From SCRA01 sp035533275 (lineage in GTDB: Bacteria; Vulcanimicrobiota; Vulcanimicrobiia; Vulcanimicrobiales; SCRA01), in the NCBI GenBank assembly GCA_035533275.1, contig DATLUD010000020.1, positions 1-64,000 of the forward strand: 64,000 nucleotides of DNA, read 5' to 3'. Of the stretch, positions 23,448-32,176 are shown piece after piece. The position numbers were made by a program, and so were the translations under genes. How positions within the stretch are numbered: position 1 is the first letter of the stretch; the number at the start of each line of letters is the position of its first letter. The notes beneath the pieces were generated by a model. It did not search any database. It saw nothing but the letters and a program-made list of their open reading frames with translations, and was not told where the DNA came from.

Positions 23448-24985
23448 AGCAGGCCCACCGCGGCTTCGACCGCGCGCACGAGCTCGCCCGAGCGCAGCAG
23501 GCCGCGCAACGCCTCGATGTCCGGGGATGGCGGCCGGTCTTCCGTGAGCGGCGGCACGAGCGCGCGCCCCGCCTCGTGGGCCGCCGCGGTTCCCGCGCCG
23601 GAACGCGTCGGGCGCCGGCAGTCCGTGGCGGCCAACGCGCCGAGCAGCTCGCAGGCCAACGCCGCCTCCACGTTGTCGAGCACGCGGTCCAGATTGCGGG
23701 CCGCGATGGTTCCCATGGATACGTGATCCTCCTGTCCCGCGCTCGTCGGGATCGAGTCGACGCTGTTGGGCCAAGCCAGCCCCTTGTTCTCGCTCACGAG
23801 CGCCGCGGCCGTGTACTGCGTAAGCATCAAGCCGCTCTGCACGCCGCCTTGCGGCGCCAGGAAGAGCGGGAGCCCGCGCTCTTGCGCATTGAGCAACAGG
23901 TAGAGCCGCCGCTCGCTGATGGAGGCCAGCTCCGCCATCGCGGTCTTCAGCACGTCGCAGGCCAGTGCCACGGGCTGGCCGTGGAAGTTGCCGCCCGTGA
24001 GGAAGGCGTCGTCCTCGGGGAAGACGAGGGGGTTGTCCGTCACCGAGTTGGCTTCGATCTCGAAGACGCGCCGCGTGTAGGCGGCGGCGTCGCGCACGGC
24101 GCCGTGGACCACCGGGATGCAGCGGAACGAGTAGGGATCCTGCACGCGCCCGCAGTCGCGGTGCGATTGCATGATCTCGCTCTCCTCCAGGAGCCGGCGC
24201 AGGTTCTCCGCCACGCGCGACTGCCCGGGGTGCGGGCGCAGACGATTGATGCGCTCGTCGAAGACTTTGTCCGTGCCGAGAAAGGCCTCCAGGCTCATCG
24301 CTCCGATGACGTCGGCGGCCTTGAACAGACGCTCGGCGCGCAGTTGGGCCAGCGCCGCCACGCCCGTCATGACTTCGGTGCCGTTGACCAGGGAGAGCCC
24401 CTCCTTGGGGTGGAGCTCCACGGGGGCCAGCCCGGCGCGCGCAAGCGCCTCGCCGGCAGCCATGCGCTCATCGCCCAGGTAGGCGTCCCCTTCGCCTAGC
24501 AGGGTGAGCGTCATGTGCGCCAAGGGGGCCAGATCGCCGCTGGCGCCCACCGAGCCTTGGCAGGGCACGTATGGGGTGATCCGCCGGTTGAGCAGCTCGA
24601 CGGCCAGGGCCACCACCTCGCGGCGCACGCCCGAGTGCCCGGCGGCAAGGGTCGAGACGCGCAGGACCTGCGCCGCCCGGACCTGCGGGATGGAAAACGG
24701 CGGCCCCGTCCCCGCGGCATGGGAACGGACCAGGTTCAGCTGCAGCGCACCGGCCTGGGAGCGAGGAACGGCCACGTTGGCCAGCCGGCCGAAGCCGGTG
24801 GTCACGCCGTAGATCACCGCGCCCCGCTCGAACTGCCGCTCGACGGTCCGCCGCGCGGCCTCGACGGCCTGCCACGCCTCCTCGGCTAGCCGGACCGGGC
24901 GGCCGTGGACGGCCACCGCCTCGATGGCCTCGAGCGTCAGGCTCTTGCCGTCGATGGTCGTCTCAGAGGTCAGCCCGCTCGTCAC
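23444..24985 (-). CDS. hutH: Histidine ammonia-lyase
   Basis: This 513-residue enzyme removes ammonia from histidine to give urocanate. The cyclising Ala-Ser-Gly that forms the MIO group is in GSVGASGDLAPLAH near residue 147. Also present are YGVTTGFG, the NLVRSH region, QDPYSFRCIPVVHGA, GNFHGQPVA and SIPTSAGQEDHVSMG. GTG 24985 is the first start and gives normal length. It is the first gene of the hut operon. The 138-base gap to livK holds both promoters, though I could not pick a clear -35/-10 pair or an operator. Confidence 0.96.
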   Translation of the reverse strand: MTSGLTSETTIDGKSLTLEAIEAVAVHGRPVRLAEEAWQAVEAARRTVERQFERGAVIYGVTTGFGRLANVAVPRSQAGALQLNLVRSHAAGTGPPFSIPQVRAAQVLRVSTLAAGHSGVRREVVALAVELLNRRITPYVPCQGSVGASGDLAPLAHMTLTLLGEGDAYLGDERMAAGEALARAGLAPVELHPKEGLSLVNGTEVMTGVAALAQLRAERLFKAADVIGAMSLEAFLGTDKVFDERINRLRPHPGQSRVAENLRRLLEESEIMQSHRDCGRVQDPYSFRCIPVVHGAVRDAAAYTRRVFEIEANSVTDNPLVFPEDDAFLTGGNFHGQPVALACDVLKTAMAELASISERRLYLLLNAQERGLPLFLAPQGGVQSGLMLTQYTAAALVSENKGLAWPNSVDSIPTSAGQEDHVSMGTIAARNLDRVLDNVEAALACELLGALAATDCRRPTRSGAGTAAAHEAGRALVPPLTEDRPPSPDIEALRGLLRSGELVRAVEAAVGLL

Positions 24986-25123
24986 GGGCCAGGCCTTCGC
25001 GCCATCCGGAAGCGCCCCCTTGGCAGAGCCCGGCGGGCCACCAGGCTCGCGCGCGAGCCCGCGCGAATGGAACGCCCGACGGCTCAGCGCTTCTCAAGAT
25101 CTATGAGCCTGTGGAGGATTTTC

Positions 25124-26260
25124 GTGCGTAACGTTACTCGCGTACTCATCGCCGCGGCGGCACTCGGCGGCACGCTGGCGGCGGCCACGGGTGCGAGCCT
25201 CGCGGCATCGCATCCCGATCTCAAATGGACCGCCATTTTCGACGTCACGGGGCCCGCGGGCGCCTACGGCACCTCGCAGAAGAACGCATTGGCGCTGGCG
25301 GCGGCCGACATCGACTCGGGCAAGATCGAGACGGGCGGCCAGAAGGTCTCCGTCGACATCCAGGACGCGGCGACCTCGCCGGCCCAGGTCATCAACATCA
25401 TGCAGTCGGCCTTCGGGAACGGCACCTCGTTCATCATCGGCCCCACGCTCTCCAGCGAGGCCTTCAAGGCCGATCCGCTCGCCGTCAAAGCCGGCGTGCC
25501 CGTCATGGGCGTCTCCAACACCGCCAGCGGCATCACCGAGATGGGCCCTTGCGTCTTCCGCAACTCGCTCTCCGAGGCGCAGATCGTCCCCGACGTGATT
25601 GCCGCGGCGAAGAAGGCGTGGAACATCAAGACCGCCGCCATCATCTACGGCGATGACGACCAGTTCACCAAGGCCGACTACACCATCTTCAACGCCGACC
25701 TCCCCAAGGCGGGGGTGAAGGTCGTGGACGTCGAGACCTTCCACAAGGGCGACGTCGACTTCAAGGCCCAGCTCACCAAGATCAAGCAGGCCAAGCCCGA
25801 CGTGGTGATCTACGGCGCGCTTTACGCGGAAGGCGCCAAACTGCTCACCCAGGCGCGCGAGATCGGCCTTGACGCGCACCAGATCGGCGGCAACGGCTTC
25901 AACTCGCCGCAGATCATCGCCCTGGCCGGCAAGGACGCGCAGGGCGTGGTGGTCGGCGCGGCCTGGTTCTCCGGCGCCGACACCGCCGGCAACGCCGCCT
26001 TCGTGAAGGACTACATCGCCAAGTACGGCAAGGGCCCCGACCAGTTCGCCGCCCAGGCCTACGCGGGGGCGCAGATCGCCGCAGCGGCCGTGAAGAAGTC
26101 TCACCCCGGCAATGCCGCCGAGATGTGCCAGGCGCTCAAGAACATGGGCACGGTCGAGACGGTCATCGGGCCGTTCAAGTTCGCCCCGTCCCGTGACGCC
26201 GACGCGCATGGCTTCGTCGTGCAGATCAAGGGCGACACCTTCGCCAAGTTCAACGGCTAG
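25124..26260 (+). CDS. livK: Branched-chain amino acid-type ABC transporter substrate-binding protein 1
   Basis: This 378-residue exported binding protein carries a signal sequence (RNVTRVLIAAAALGG..ASLAA) with the mature part starting near residue 33. The periplasmic-binding type I fold shows as WTAIFDVTGPAGAYGTSQKN, VIGPTLSSEAFKADPLAVK-like segments and VVGAAWFSGAD. GTG 25124 was chosen over ATG 25103 because GGAGG lies 6 bases upstream. It faces hutH divergently, so histidine or another amino acid is a possible ligand. It is followed by structured repeat E before livH. Confidence 0.88.
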   Translation: MRNVTRVLIAAAALGGTLAAATGASLAASHPDLKWTAIFDVTGPAGAYGTSQKNALALAAADIDSGKIETGGQKVSVDIQDAATSPAQVINIMQSAFGNGTSFIIGPTLSSEAFKADPLAVKAGVPVMGVSNTASGITEMGPCVFRNSLSEAQIVPDVIAAAKKAWNIKTAAIIYGDDDQFTKADYTIFNADLPKAGVKVVDVETFHKGDVDFKAQLTKIKQAKPDVVIYGALYAEGAKLLTQAREIGLDAHQIGGNGFNSPQIIALAGKDAQGVVVGAAWFSGADTAGNAAFVKDYIAKYGKGPDQFAAQAYAGAQIAAAAVKKSHPGNAAEMCQALKNMGTVETVIGPFKFAPSRDADAHGFVVQIKGDTFAKFNG

Positions 26261-26269
26261 CACGTCGCT

Positions 26270-26433
26270 CCACCTTGGCAGACGACTGGCACATGCCTCA
26301 CGGGGGGCGCTCCGACATCGGGCCGGAGACAGGATGTCGAGAGGCCCGATGCGGCGCGAACAGGAGGCGCACGCAGGACGTGCGCCGACGAGTGGCCCCA
26401 AGGGAGGCATGTGCCGGTCGTTAGGCAAGGTGG
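26270..26433 (+). repeat. Structured intergenic repeat, copy E, between livK and livH
   Basis: Arms at 26270-26299 and 26404-26433 are nearly complementary. The inner twelve bases, GGCACATGCCTC / GAGGCATGTGCC, are perfect. Inside, CATCGGGCC faces GGCCCGATG (26316-26324 / 26343-26351) around the hairpin GAC-AGGAT-GTC (26328-26338). A second hairpin GGCGCACG-N5-CGTGCGCC lies at 26366-26386. The order matches the other copies. Here the tandem G.A mismatch is replaced by Watson-Crick pairs. It begins 9 bases after the livK stop, in a 251-base gap that holds no other feature I can see. Confidence 0.7.
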
Positions 26434-26511
26434 AATGACCTCGATCTAACCAGAGATCCCCGGCGGCGGGGGCGAAAGGCTCCTGCCCACGCCGCGCGAA
26501 CTTGGTGCACC

Positions 26512-27396
26512 GTGTTCGACCAGCAGCTCGCCAACGGAATCTTTCTCGGCGCGGTCTACGCCCTGTTCGCCGTGGGCTACACGCTGATCTTCGGCGTGCT
26601 GGACATCCTGAATCTCGCCCACTCCGCCATCTTCATGTCCTCCTCGTTCGTGGCGCTCGCCTTGGTCACGCACGGCCTGCCGTTCTGGGCGGCGTTCCCG
26701 CTGGCCACGGCCTTCGGCGGCCTGCTGAGCGTAGTGCTCGACCGCGTCGCGTTCGCCCCGCTGCGGGCCCGCGGCGCGGGCGGCGGGAGCCTCGGGCCGC
26801 TGATCTCCTCGATCGCGTTCGGCATCATCGTGGTCTCCGTGACGCGCGGCTTCTTCGGCCCCGACGAAGTGGGCTATCCCTCGGGCACCGTACCCCACGC
26901 GAACCTCCACTTGGGCCACGCCACGTTTACCGTGATGGACCTCTCGGTGCTGGTGGTCTCCTTGCTGATGATGATCCTCTTGAGCCTATTGCTGAAGGCC
27001 ACGCCCCTGGGGCGCGCGATTCGCGCGGTGGCGGAGAACGCGAAGGCGGCCTCGCTCCTGGGCATCGACGTCGAGCGGACGATCGGCGTGACGTTCTTGA
27101 TCGCCGGCGCCCTGGGCGCCGCGGCCGGCATCCTCATCGGCGCGCAGTTCAACGCCGTCGGCATTCTGATGGGCCAGCGCATCGAGCTCAAGGGCTTGGC
27201 CGTCATCATCCTGGGCGGCATGGGCTCGATCCCCGGCGCGGTGCTCGGCGGCTTTCTCCTCGGCCTGCTCGAGGTCTTCAGCGTGGCGTACCTCTCGTCG
27301 AGCTACCGCGACGCCATCGCCTTCGGCGTGATGTTCCTGATCTTGATCGTGCGCCCCGGCGGACTGCTCGGCAAGCGCGCCGCGCGGACGGCGTAG
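26512..27396 (+). CDS. livH: Liv-type ABC permease 1, LivH
   Basis: This 294-residue integral membrane protein has about eight hydrophobic segments. The LivH opening NGIFLGAVYALFAVGYTLIF is followed by the family motif LGRAIRAVAENAKAASLLGI (the EAA-like coupling loop) and LGGMGSIPGAVLGGFLLGLL. It forms the translocation pore with LivM. The start is GTG at 26512 with only a weak ribosome site, so its expression may lag that of livK. livM starts 4 bases after its stop. Confidence 0.92.
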   Translation: MFDQQLANGIFLGAVYALFAVGYTLIFGVLDILNLAHSAIFMSSSFVALALVTHGLPFWAAFPLATAFGGLLSVVLDRVAFAPLRARGAGGGSLGPLISSIAFGIIVVSVTRGFFGPDEVGYPSGTVPHANLHLGHATFTVMDLSVLVVSLLMMILLSLLLKATPLGRAIRAVAENAKAASLLGIDVERTIGVTFLIAGALGAAAGILIGAQFNAVGILMGQRIELKGLAVIILGGMGSIPGAVLGGFLLGLLEVFSVAYLSSSYRDAIAFGVMFLILIVRPGGLLGKRAARTA

Positions 27397-27400
27397 CCTC

Positions 27401-28276
27401 ATGCTCGGAGCGCTCGCTCATTTCTATGCCCTGCACTCCAAGCTGATCGACCAAATCGGCATCAACGCGATCTTCGCGCTCTCGCTCTCGCTCACGCTCC
27501 AAGCCGGCCACCTGGCGCTGGCCAACTCCGCGTTCGGCGGCATCGCCGCGTACGTGGCCTCGCTGCTCTCCATCTCGCGTGGCTGGCCGCTGACGGTCAC
27601 CACGTTGATCGGCGCGGCGGCCGCGGCGCTGGTGGGCGCCCTGATCGGCTGGCCCGTGACGCGGCTGCGCGGCGTCTTCCTCGCGATCGCGACGATCGGC
27701 TTCGGCGAGATCGCGCTGATCGTCGAGAACAACCTCTCGGTCACCGGCGGCGCGGAGGGCCTCGCGCAGATTCCCAACGAGACGACCACGTGGAAAATCT
27801 ACCTGGTGCTCGCGATCTTGGCGTTCTTCTTCTGGCGCCTGCGCGACACGCGCGCGGGCTGGGCTATGGCCGCCGTGCGCGAGGACGAGTACGCCGCGGC
27901 GTCGTTCGGCATCGACCCCGCCCGCGTGAAGTTCTGGACCTTCGTCGGGAGCGCGGCCATCGCGGGGATCGCCGGCTCGCTCTACGCCCACGAGAACTTC
28001 TTCATCAGTCCGGGCGACTGGGGATTCGGGCGCATGATCGACATCCTGGTCTACTGCGTGATCGGCGGCGTCTCCAGCCCCTGGGGAGCGATGCTCGGCG
28101 CGGCGATCATCTCGTCGCTTCCAGAGGTCTTCCGCTTCCTTCACAACTACCGCGACATCGTCAACGGACTGGTGCTCCTGCTGGTCGTGATCTTCGCTCC
28201 TCAGGGCATCGCGGGGCTCTGGTCGCGCGAGCGGCGCGCGCCGCAGCCGCCCGCCGCTGCGGAGGAGCGCGCGTGA
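27401..28276 (+). CDS. livM: Liv-type ABC permease 1, LivM
   Basis: This 291-residue membrane protein is the second half of the pore. It has the LivM pattern of hydrophobic segments with LAIATIGFGEIALIVENN, MAAVREDEYAAASFGIDPAR (the coupling loop) and VIGGVSSPWGAMLGAAI. It ends with a charged Arg/Ala/Pro-rich cytoplasmic tail. Its stop overlaps the livG start by 4 bases (GTGA). Confidence 0.92.
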   Translation: MLGALAHFYALHSKLIDQIGINAIFALSLSLTLQAGHLALANSAFGGIAAYVASLLSISRGWPLTVTTLIGAAAAALVGALIGWPVTRLRGVFLAIATIGFGEIALIVENNLSVTGGAEGLAQIPNETTTWKIYLVLAILAFFFWRLRDTRAGWAMAAVREDEYAAASFGIDPARVKFWTFVGSAAIAGIAGSLYAHENFFISPGDWGFGRMIDILVYCVIGGVSSPWGAMLGAAIISSLPEVFRFLHNYRDIVNGLVLLLVVIFAPQGIAGLWSRERRAPQPPAAAEERA

Positions 28277-29043
28277 GCACGCTGCAGTTCCGCGACGTGG
28301 GCGTCGACTTCGGCGGCGTTCATGCGCTGCACGGCGTCTCGTTCGACGTCGAGAGCGGACGCGTGGTCGGTCTCATCGGGCCCAACGGCGCCGGCAAGAC
28401 CACGCTCATCAACGTCACCACCGGGCTGGTGGCGCCGACGACGGGCAGCGTGACCCTCGACGGCGCCAAGCTCTCCGGACGCCGGCCGCACGAGATCGCG
28501 CGCCTGGGCGTCGCGCGCACCTATCAGAACATCCGCCTCTTCCCGCGCATGACCGCTCTGCAGAACGTGATCGTCGGAGCCACGCGGATCCGTCGCGACC
28601 CTGACCTCGGCGCGTTCGTCTTCCTCCCCGCCGTGCGCCGGATGCGCATCGAGCTCGAGGAGCACGCGCGCTACCTGCTCACGCGAGTCGGCCTGCCGCG
28701 TCACGAGTGGGAGACATCCGCGAACGTGCTGCCGTATGGGTCGCAGCGACGCGTCGAGATCGCCCGGGCGTTGGCGATGAGACCCCGCGTCCTGTTGATC
28801 GACGAGCCCGCCGCCGGCATGAACCCGCAGGAGACAGCCAACCTGAAGGCGCTCATCAAGTCCATTGCGGCCGAGGGCGTCGCCGTCATGCTCGTGGAGC
28901 ACGACATGCCCTTGGTGATGGGCACGTGCGACCACGTCGCGGTGCTCAACTTCGGCGAGCTGATCGCCCAAGGCTCGCCGGCCGAGGTCTCGCGCAATCC
29001 CGCGGTGGTGGAGGCCTATCTCGGGTCGGAGGCCTCGTCGTGA
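28273..29043 (+). CDS. livG: Liv-type ABC ATPase 1, LivG
   Basis: This 256-residue ATP-binding subunit energises the importer at the inner face of the membrane. Walker A is GPNGAGKTT near residue 36, and Walker B is RVLLIDEPAAGMNPQE. The signature is the LivG-type LPYGSQRRVEIARAL rather than LSGGQ. The switch histidine is in VEHDM. GTG 28273 overlaps livM and its stop overlaps livF by 4 bases, so translation of the whole block is coupled. Confidence 0.93.
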   Translation: MSTLQFRDVGVDFGGVHALHGVSFDVESGRVVGLIGPNGAGKTTLINVTTGLVAPTTGSVTLDGAKLSGRRPHEIARLGVARTYQNIRLFPRMTALQNVIVGATRIRRDPDLGAFVFLPAVRRMRIELEEHARYLLTRVGLPRHEWETSANVLPYGSQRRVEIARALAMRPRVLLIDEPAAGMNPQETANLKALIKSIAAEGVAVMLVEHDMPLVMGTCDHVAVLNFGELIAQGSPAEVSRNPAVVEAYLGSEASS

Positions 29044-29762
29044 GCCGGGTGGTCCTCCAGATCGAGGATCTCCACTCCGGCTACGGCCGCATCGAGGTGC
29101 TCCACGGCATTGCGCTCGAGGTCCGCGAGGGAGAACTGGTCTCCATCGTCGGCGCCAACGGCGCCGGCAAGACCACGCTCCTGCTCACGCTGAGCGGACT
29201 CGTGCGCCCGCGCGCGGGAACCGTGACGCTCGACGGTCACCGGCTCTCCGGCCTGCGCCCGCACACCATCGTCGCGCGCGGACTGATCCACGTGCCCGAG
29301 GGGCGCCTGATCCTCGCGCAGATGTCGATCGAGGAGAACTTGCAGCTGGGGGCGACCCGCACGCCGCCCGCCGAACGCCGCGCCGCCATCGACGCCATCT
29401 ACCAGCGCTTCCCCGTTCTGGGGGAACGGCGTGCCCTTCCGGCGGGCTCGCTCTCGGGCGGAGAGCAGCAGATGCTCGCCATCGCTCGCGGTCTCTTGGC
29501 CCGCCCGCGCGTGCTCCTCCTCGACGAGCCGTCCATGGGACTGGCTCCGAAGCTGGTCGAGGCGATCTTCACGATCATCGCCGACGTGCGCGCGAGCGGC
29601 ACGTCCGTCTTGCTGGTGGAGCAGAACGCGCGCAAGGCCCTGGCGCTGGCCGACCGTGCCTACGTGCTGGAGCGCGGGCGCATCACGCTCTCAGGCACGG
29701 GGAGCGAGCTGATGCACCAGCCCGCGGTCGTCGAGGCCTACCTCGGCGCCCAGCACGCCTGA
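29040..29762 (+). CDS. livF: Liv-type ABC ATPase 1, LivF
   Basis: This 240-residue ATPase is the partner of LivG. Walker A is GANGAGKTT, the signature LSGGEQQMLAIARGL, and Walker B RVLLLDEPSMGL with VEQNARKAL at the switch. It carries the LivF-typical GLIHVPEGRLIL. GTG 29040 overlaps the livG stop. It is the last gene of the transport operon. A small hairpin follows at 29802-29821. Confidence 0.93.
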   Translation: MSRVVLQIEDLHSGYGRIEVLHGIALEVREGELVSIVGANGAGKTTLLLTLSGLVRPRAGTVTLDGHRLSGLRPHTIVARGLIHVPEGRLILAQMSIEENLQLGATRTPPAERRAAIDAIYQRFPVLGERRALPAGSLSGGEQQMLAIARGLLARPRVLLLDEPSMGLAPKLVEAIFTIIADVRASGTSVLLVEQNARKALALADRAYVLERGRITLSGTGSELMHQPAVVEAYLGAQHA

Positions 29763-29801
29763 ACCACGCTCACCAGCGCGAGAAGCGAGAGCAAGAAAGA
29801 C

Positions 29802-29821
29802 CCTGCGTGCGATCGCGCAGG
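29802..29821. terminator. Possible hairpin after livF
   Basis: CCTGCG (29802-29807) pairs with CGCAGG (29816-29821) across 8 bases that are themselves nearly palindromic. No T run follows. It is the only hairpin I see in the 181 bases between livF and the TfoX-domain gene; the rest of that gap shows nothing clear. Confidence 0.3.
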
Positions 29822-29943
29822 CAACGCTCGAGACCGGCTGCGGCGATGGCAGCGCGCATCTGGTCCGCGAGGGCGGCAGAGATTCTGGCCCGATGAAAGA
29901 GGTCGGGGCGTTGCGCCACCCGCCTTGCACTGATCCATCCCTC

Positions 29944-30270
29944 ATGGCCACCAGGCAAAGCATCATCACCTACCTGCTGGATCAAATCGGCTCGCTGCAG
30001 AACGTCAGAACGAGAAAGATGTTCGGCGAGTACTGCATCTATGTTGAAGAGAAACCCACCGCATTCGTGTGCGACGACGAGCTCTTCGTCAAGCCAACGG
30101 AGGCCGGCAGGGCAAAGATCGGAACGCCGGAGCTTGGTCAGCCGTATCCGGGTGCCAAGCCGCACTTCTGGATCACGGCAGATCGTTGGGATGACAGAGC
30201 GTGGCTATGTGACCTTCTCGCCGCCACGGCCGATGCGTTGCCCATGCCAAAGCCACGGGTACGCCGCTGA
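29944..30270 (+). CDS. TfoX N-terminal domain protein
   Basis: This 108-residue protein is a stand-alone TfoX_N domain. RTRKMFGEYCIYVEEK, CDDELFVKPTEAGRAKIG and PYPGAKPHFWI are the family hallmarks. In Haemophilus and Vibrio the longer TfoX/Sxy drives competence genes. Single-domain forms like this are widespread, and their role is mostly unknown. ATG 29944 was chosen over GTG 29893 because the conserved domain starts there. Codon use is less G+C-extreme than in the neighbours, with more A/T third positions, which may mark a later arrival. It converges on the arg operon 12 bases away. Confidence 0.85.
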   Translation: MATRQSIITYLLDQIGSLQNVRTRKMFGEYCIYVEEKPTAFVCDDELFVKPTEAGRAKIGTPELGQPYPGAKPHFWITADRWDDRAWLCDLLAATADALPMPKPRVRR

Positions 30271-30282
30271 GGTCAAGGCGTC

Positions 30283-30918
30283 TCACGGTTGCCTGGTCAG
30301 CAGGCGCAGGACGTCGTGCGGATAGGGGCAGTCTGCACGCGGGCAGCGTTCGCCCGCGGCGCGTTCCACTGCGACGGGCTCCCAGGCCGCCATCGCCAAG
30401 ACCTCGTCCTCGGTGAAGAGCGTCTTGATGTGGGCGTTGCCGAAGAACGTGCGCTCGGCGCGCTCGTCCTGCCCCTCGGCGCGGCGCATCCGCTCCTCCT
30501 CACCGCCAGCCACGTGCACCGAGAGGTACAGGTAACCGCCCGGCGCGACGGCGCGGCGCAGGCGCGCCGCCACGTCGGCTGCGCGCTCCACCTTGAAGGC
30601 GTGCAGGACGATCGCCGCCAGCACGGCGTCGTAGACGCGCTCGGGCTCCCAGCTCCGCAGGTCCGCCATGCACGCCGTCAACGGCAGACCCTCTGCGCGA
30701 GCGCGATCGCCCACGCGCTCCACCGCCGCCGCCGAGGCATCGATGAGCTCTACCTCTACGCCGCGGCGCGCGAGCCAGAGTGCGTGCCGCCCCTCCCCGC
30801 CGCCGGCATCGAGCGCGGCGCGCACCGTATCGAGCGGCAGATGTCCCGCGAGGAACGCGTCCGGCCCCTCGCCGTAGACGGCCTTGCCGCCCGCGTAGAC
30901 CCCGTCGAAGAAACTCAT
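30283..30918 (-). CDS. Class I SAM-dependent methyltransferase
   Basis: This 211-residue protein has the Rossmann methyltransferase pattern: LDAGGGEGRHALWLARRG (motif I, near 36-53), the acidic VELIDAS, then DAVLAAIVLHAF and APGGYLYLSVH. The layout resembles TehB-like enzymes. A cysteine-containing CPRADCPYPHDVLRLL lies at the C-terminus. It is the last gene of the arginine operon, 5 bases after argD. Its substrate cannot be inferred, and no biosynthetic link to arginine is known to me. Confidence 0.8.
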   Translation of the reverse strand: MSFFDGVYAGGKAVYGEGPDAFLAGHLPLDTVRAALDAGGGEGRHALWLARRGVEVELIDASAAAVERVGDRARAEGLPLTACMADLRSWEPERVYDAVLAAIVLHAFKVERAADVAARLRRAVAPGGYLYLSVHVAGGEEERMRRAEGQDERAERTFFGNAHIKTLFTEDEVLAMAAWEPVAVERAAGERCPRADCPYPHDVLRLLTRQP

Positions 30919-30923
30919 CCCAT

Positions 30924-32165
30924 TCAGATCCGCGCGATGGCGCGCTCGAGCCTGCGCACGCCTTCGCGCGCCTGCTCCGCGGTGAGGATCAGCGGCGGGA
31001 CGAAGCGCAGCGTGTTGCCGCCGGAGTCGTTCACCACCACGCGTTCCTCGAGCCCCGCCTCCACGATCGCCCGCGCGGTGACCGGCTCCTTCACCTGCAC
31101 GCCGAGCATGAGACCCAAGCCGCGCACGTCGCCGAGGACGGTGGGATGGGCAGCCGCGAGGCGCTCGAGCTCCGCGCGCAGGACGGCGCCCACCTTGCGG
31201 GCGTTGCCGGGCACGTCGTCCCGCTCGGAGACGGCGAGGTGAGCAAGGGCCGCGGCGCAGGCGACGGGATTCCCGCCGAAGGTCGTGCCGTGGTCGCCGG
31301 GCTGGAGCGACTCGGATGCCGCCTCCCCCACCACCAGCGCTCCGATCGGAAGCCCGTTGGCCAAGCCTTTCGCCAGCGTGACGGCGTCGGGAACCACACC
31401 GTAGTGCTGGAAGGCGAACGGCGTCCCGATGCGCCCCAGGCCGCACTGGACCTCGTCGAAGATCAAGAGCGCGCCGCGCTGCGTGCAGATCTCGCGCAGG
31501 GCGCCGAGATACGCCGGATCGGCCGGGTGTATCCCCGACTCGCCCTGCACGGGCTCCACCAGCACCGCGGCGGTGCGCTCGTCGATCGCCGCGCGAGCGG
31601 CCGCGACGTCGCCGAAGGGGATGGCCTTGAAGCCGCCCGGCAAAGGCGCGAAGCCTTCCTGGTACTTCGGGTTCGGGGTCGCGGCCAGCGAGCCGAAGGT
31701 CCGGCCGTGAAAGGCTCCCTCCATCGTGACGATGGTCGTGCGCTCGGGCTGACCTCGGCGGTACGCGTGCTTGCGCGCCAGCTTGATCGCCGCCTCGTTG
31801 GCCTCGGTGCCGCTGTTGCAGAAGAACGCCCGCGCGAGGCCGGAGCGGCGCACCAGCTCCGCCGCCAGTTGCGCCTGCGGCGCGGTGTAATAGAGGTTGC
31901 TCGCGTGGACGAGCGTGGCGGCTTGCGCGGCGATGGCCGCGGTGACGGCCGGGTGCGCGTGCCCCAGCGCGCAGACGGCGATGCCGGCCACGAAGTCCAG
32001 GTAGCGCCTCCCCTCGGCGTCGACCAGCTCGCAGCCCTCGCCGCGCACGAAGAGCACGGGCAGGCGCCGGTACGTCGGCACGACGTAGCGGCTGTCCAGC
32101 TCGACGATCTTCTCGGTGGTGAGGGGAGCCATGCTCCCTTGGGCCGCCGTCGACAACGTGTCCAA
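30924..32165 (-). CDS. argD: Acetylornithine aminotransferase
   Basis: This 413-residue class III PLP aminotransferase converts N-acetylglutamate semialdehyde to N-acetylornithine. AFFCNSGTEANEAAIKLARK binds the phosphate group, LLIFDEVQCGLGR holds the PLP aspartate, and the Schiff-base lysine is in VTLAKGLANGLPIGA. TTG 32165 was chosen because AAGGAG lies 8 bases upstream. ATG 32132 has AAGGGAG only one base away, too close to work. The gap to argJ is 11 bases. Confidence 0.93.
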   Translation of the reverse strand: MDTLSTAAQGSMAPLTTEKIVELDSRYVVPTYRRLPVLFVRGEGCELVDAEGRRYLDFVAGIAVCALGHAHPAVTAAIAAQAATLVHASNLYYTAPQAQLAAELVRRSGLARAFFCNSGTEANEAAIKLARKHAYRRGQPERTTIVTMEGAFHGRTFGSLAATPNPKYQEGFAPLPGGFKAIPFGDVAAARAAIDERTAAVLVEPVQGESGIHPADPAYLGALREICTQRGALLIFDEVQCGLGRIGTPFAFQHYGVVPDAVTLAKGLANGLPIGALVVGEAASESLQPGDHGTTFGGNPVACAAALAHLAVSERDDVPGNARKVGAVLRAELERLAAAHPTVLGDVRGLGLMLGVQVKEPVTARAIVEAGLEERVVVNDSGGNTLRFVPPLILTAEQAREGVRRLERAIARI

Positions 32166-32176
32166 CGATCTGCTCC

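Noticed and set aside
27278..28144. A minus-strand frame opposite livM
   Set aside because: It is an antisense shadow of a well-conserved permease, without motifs or a ribosome site.
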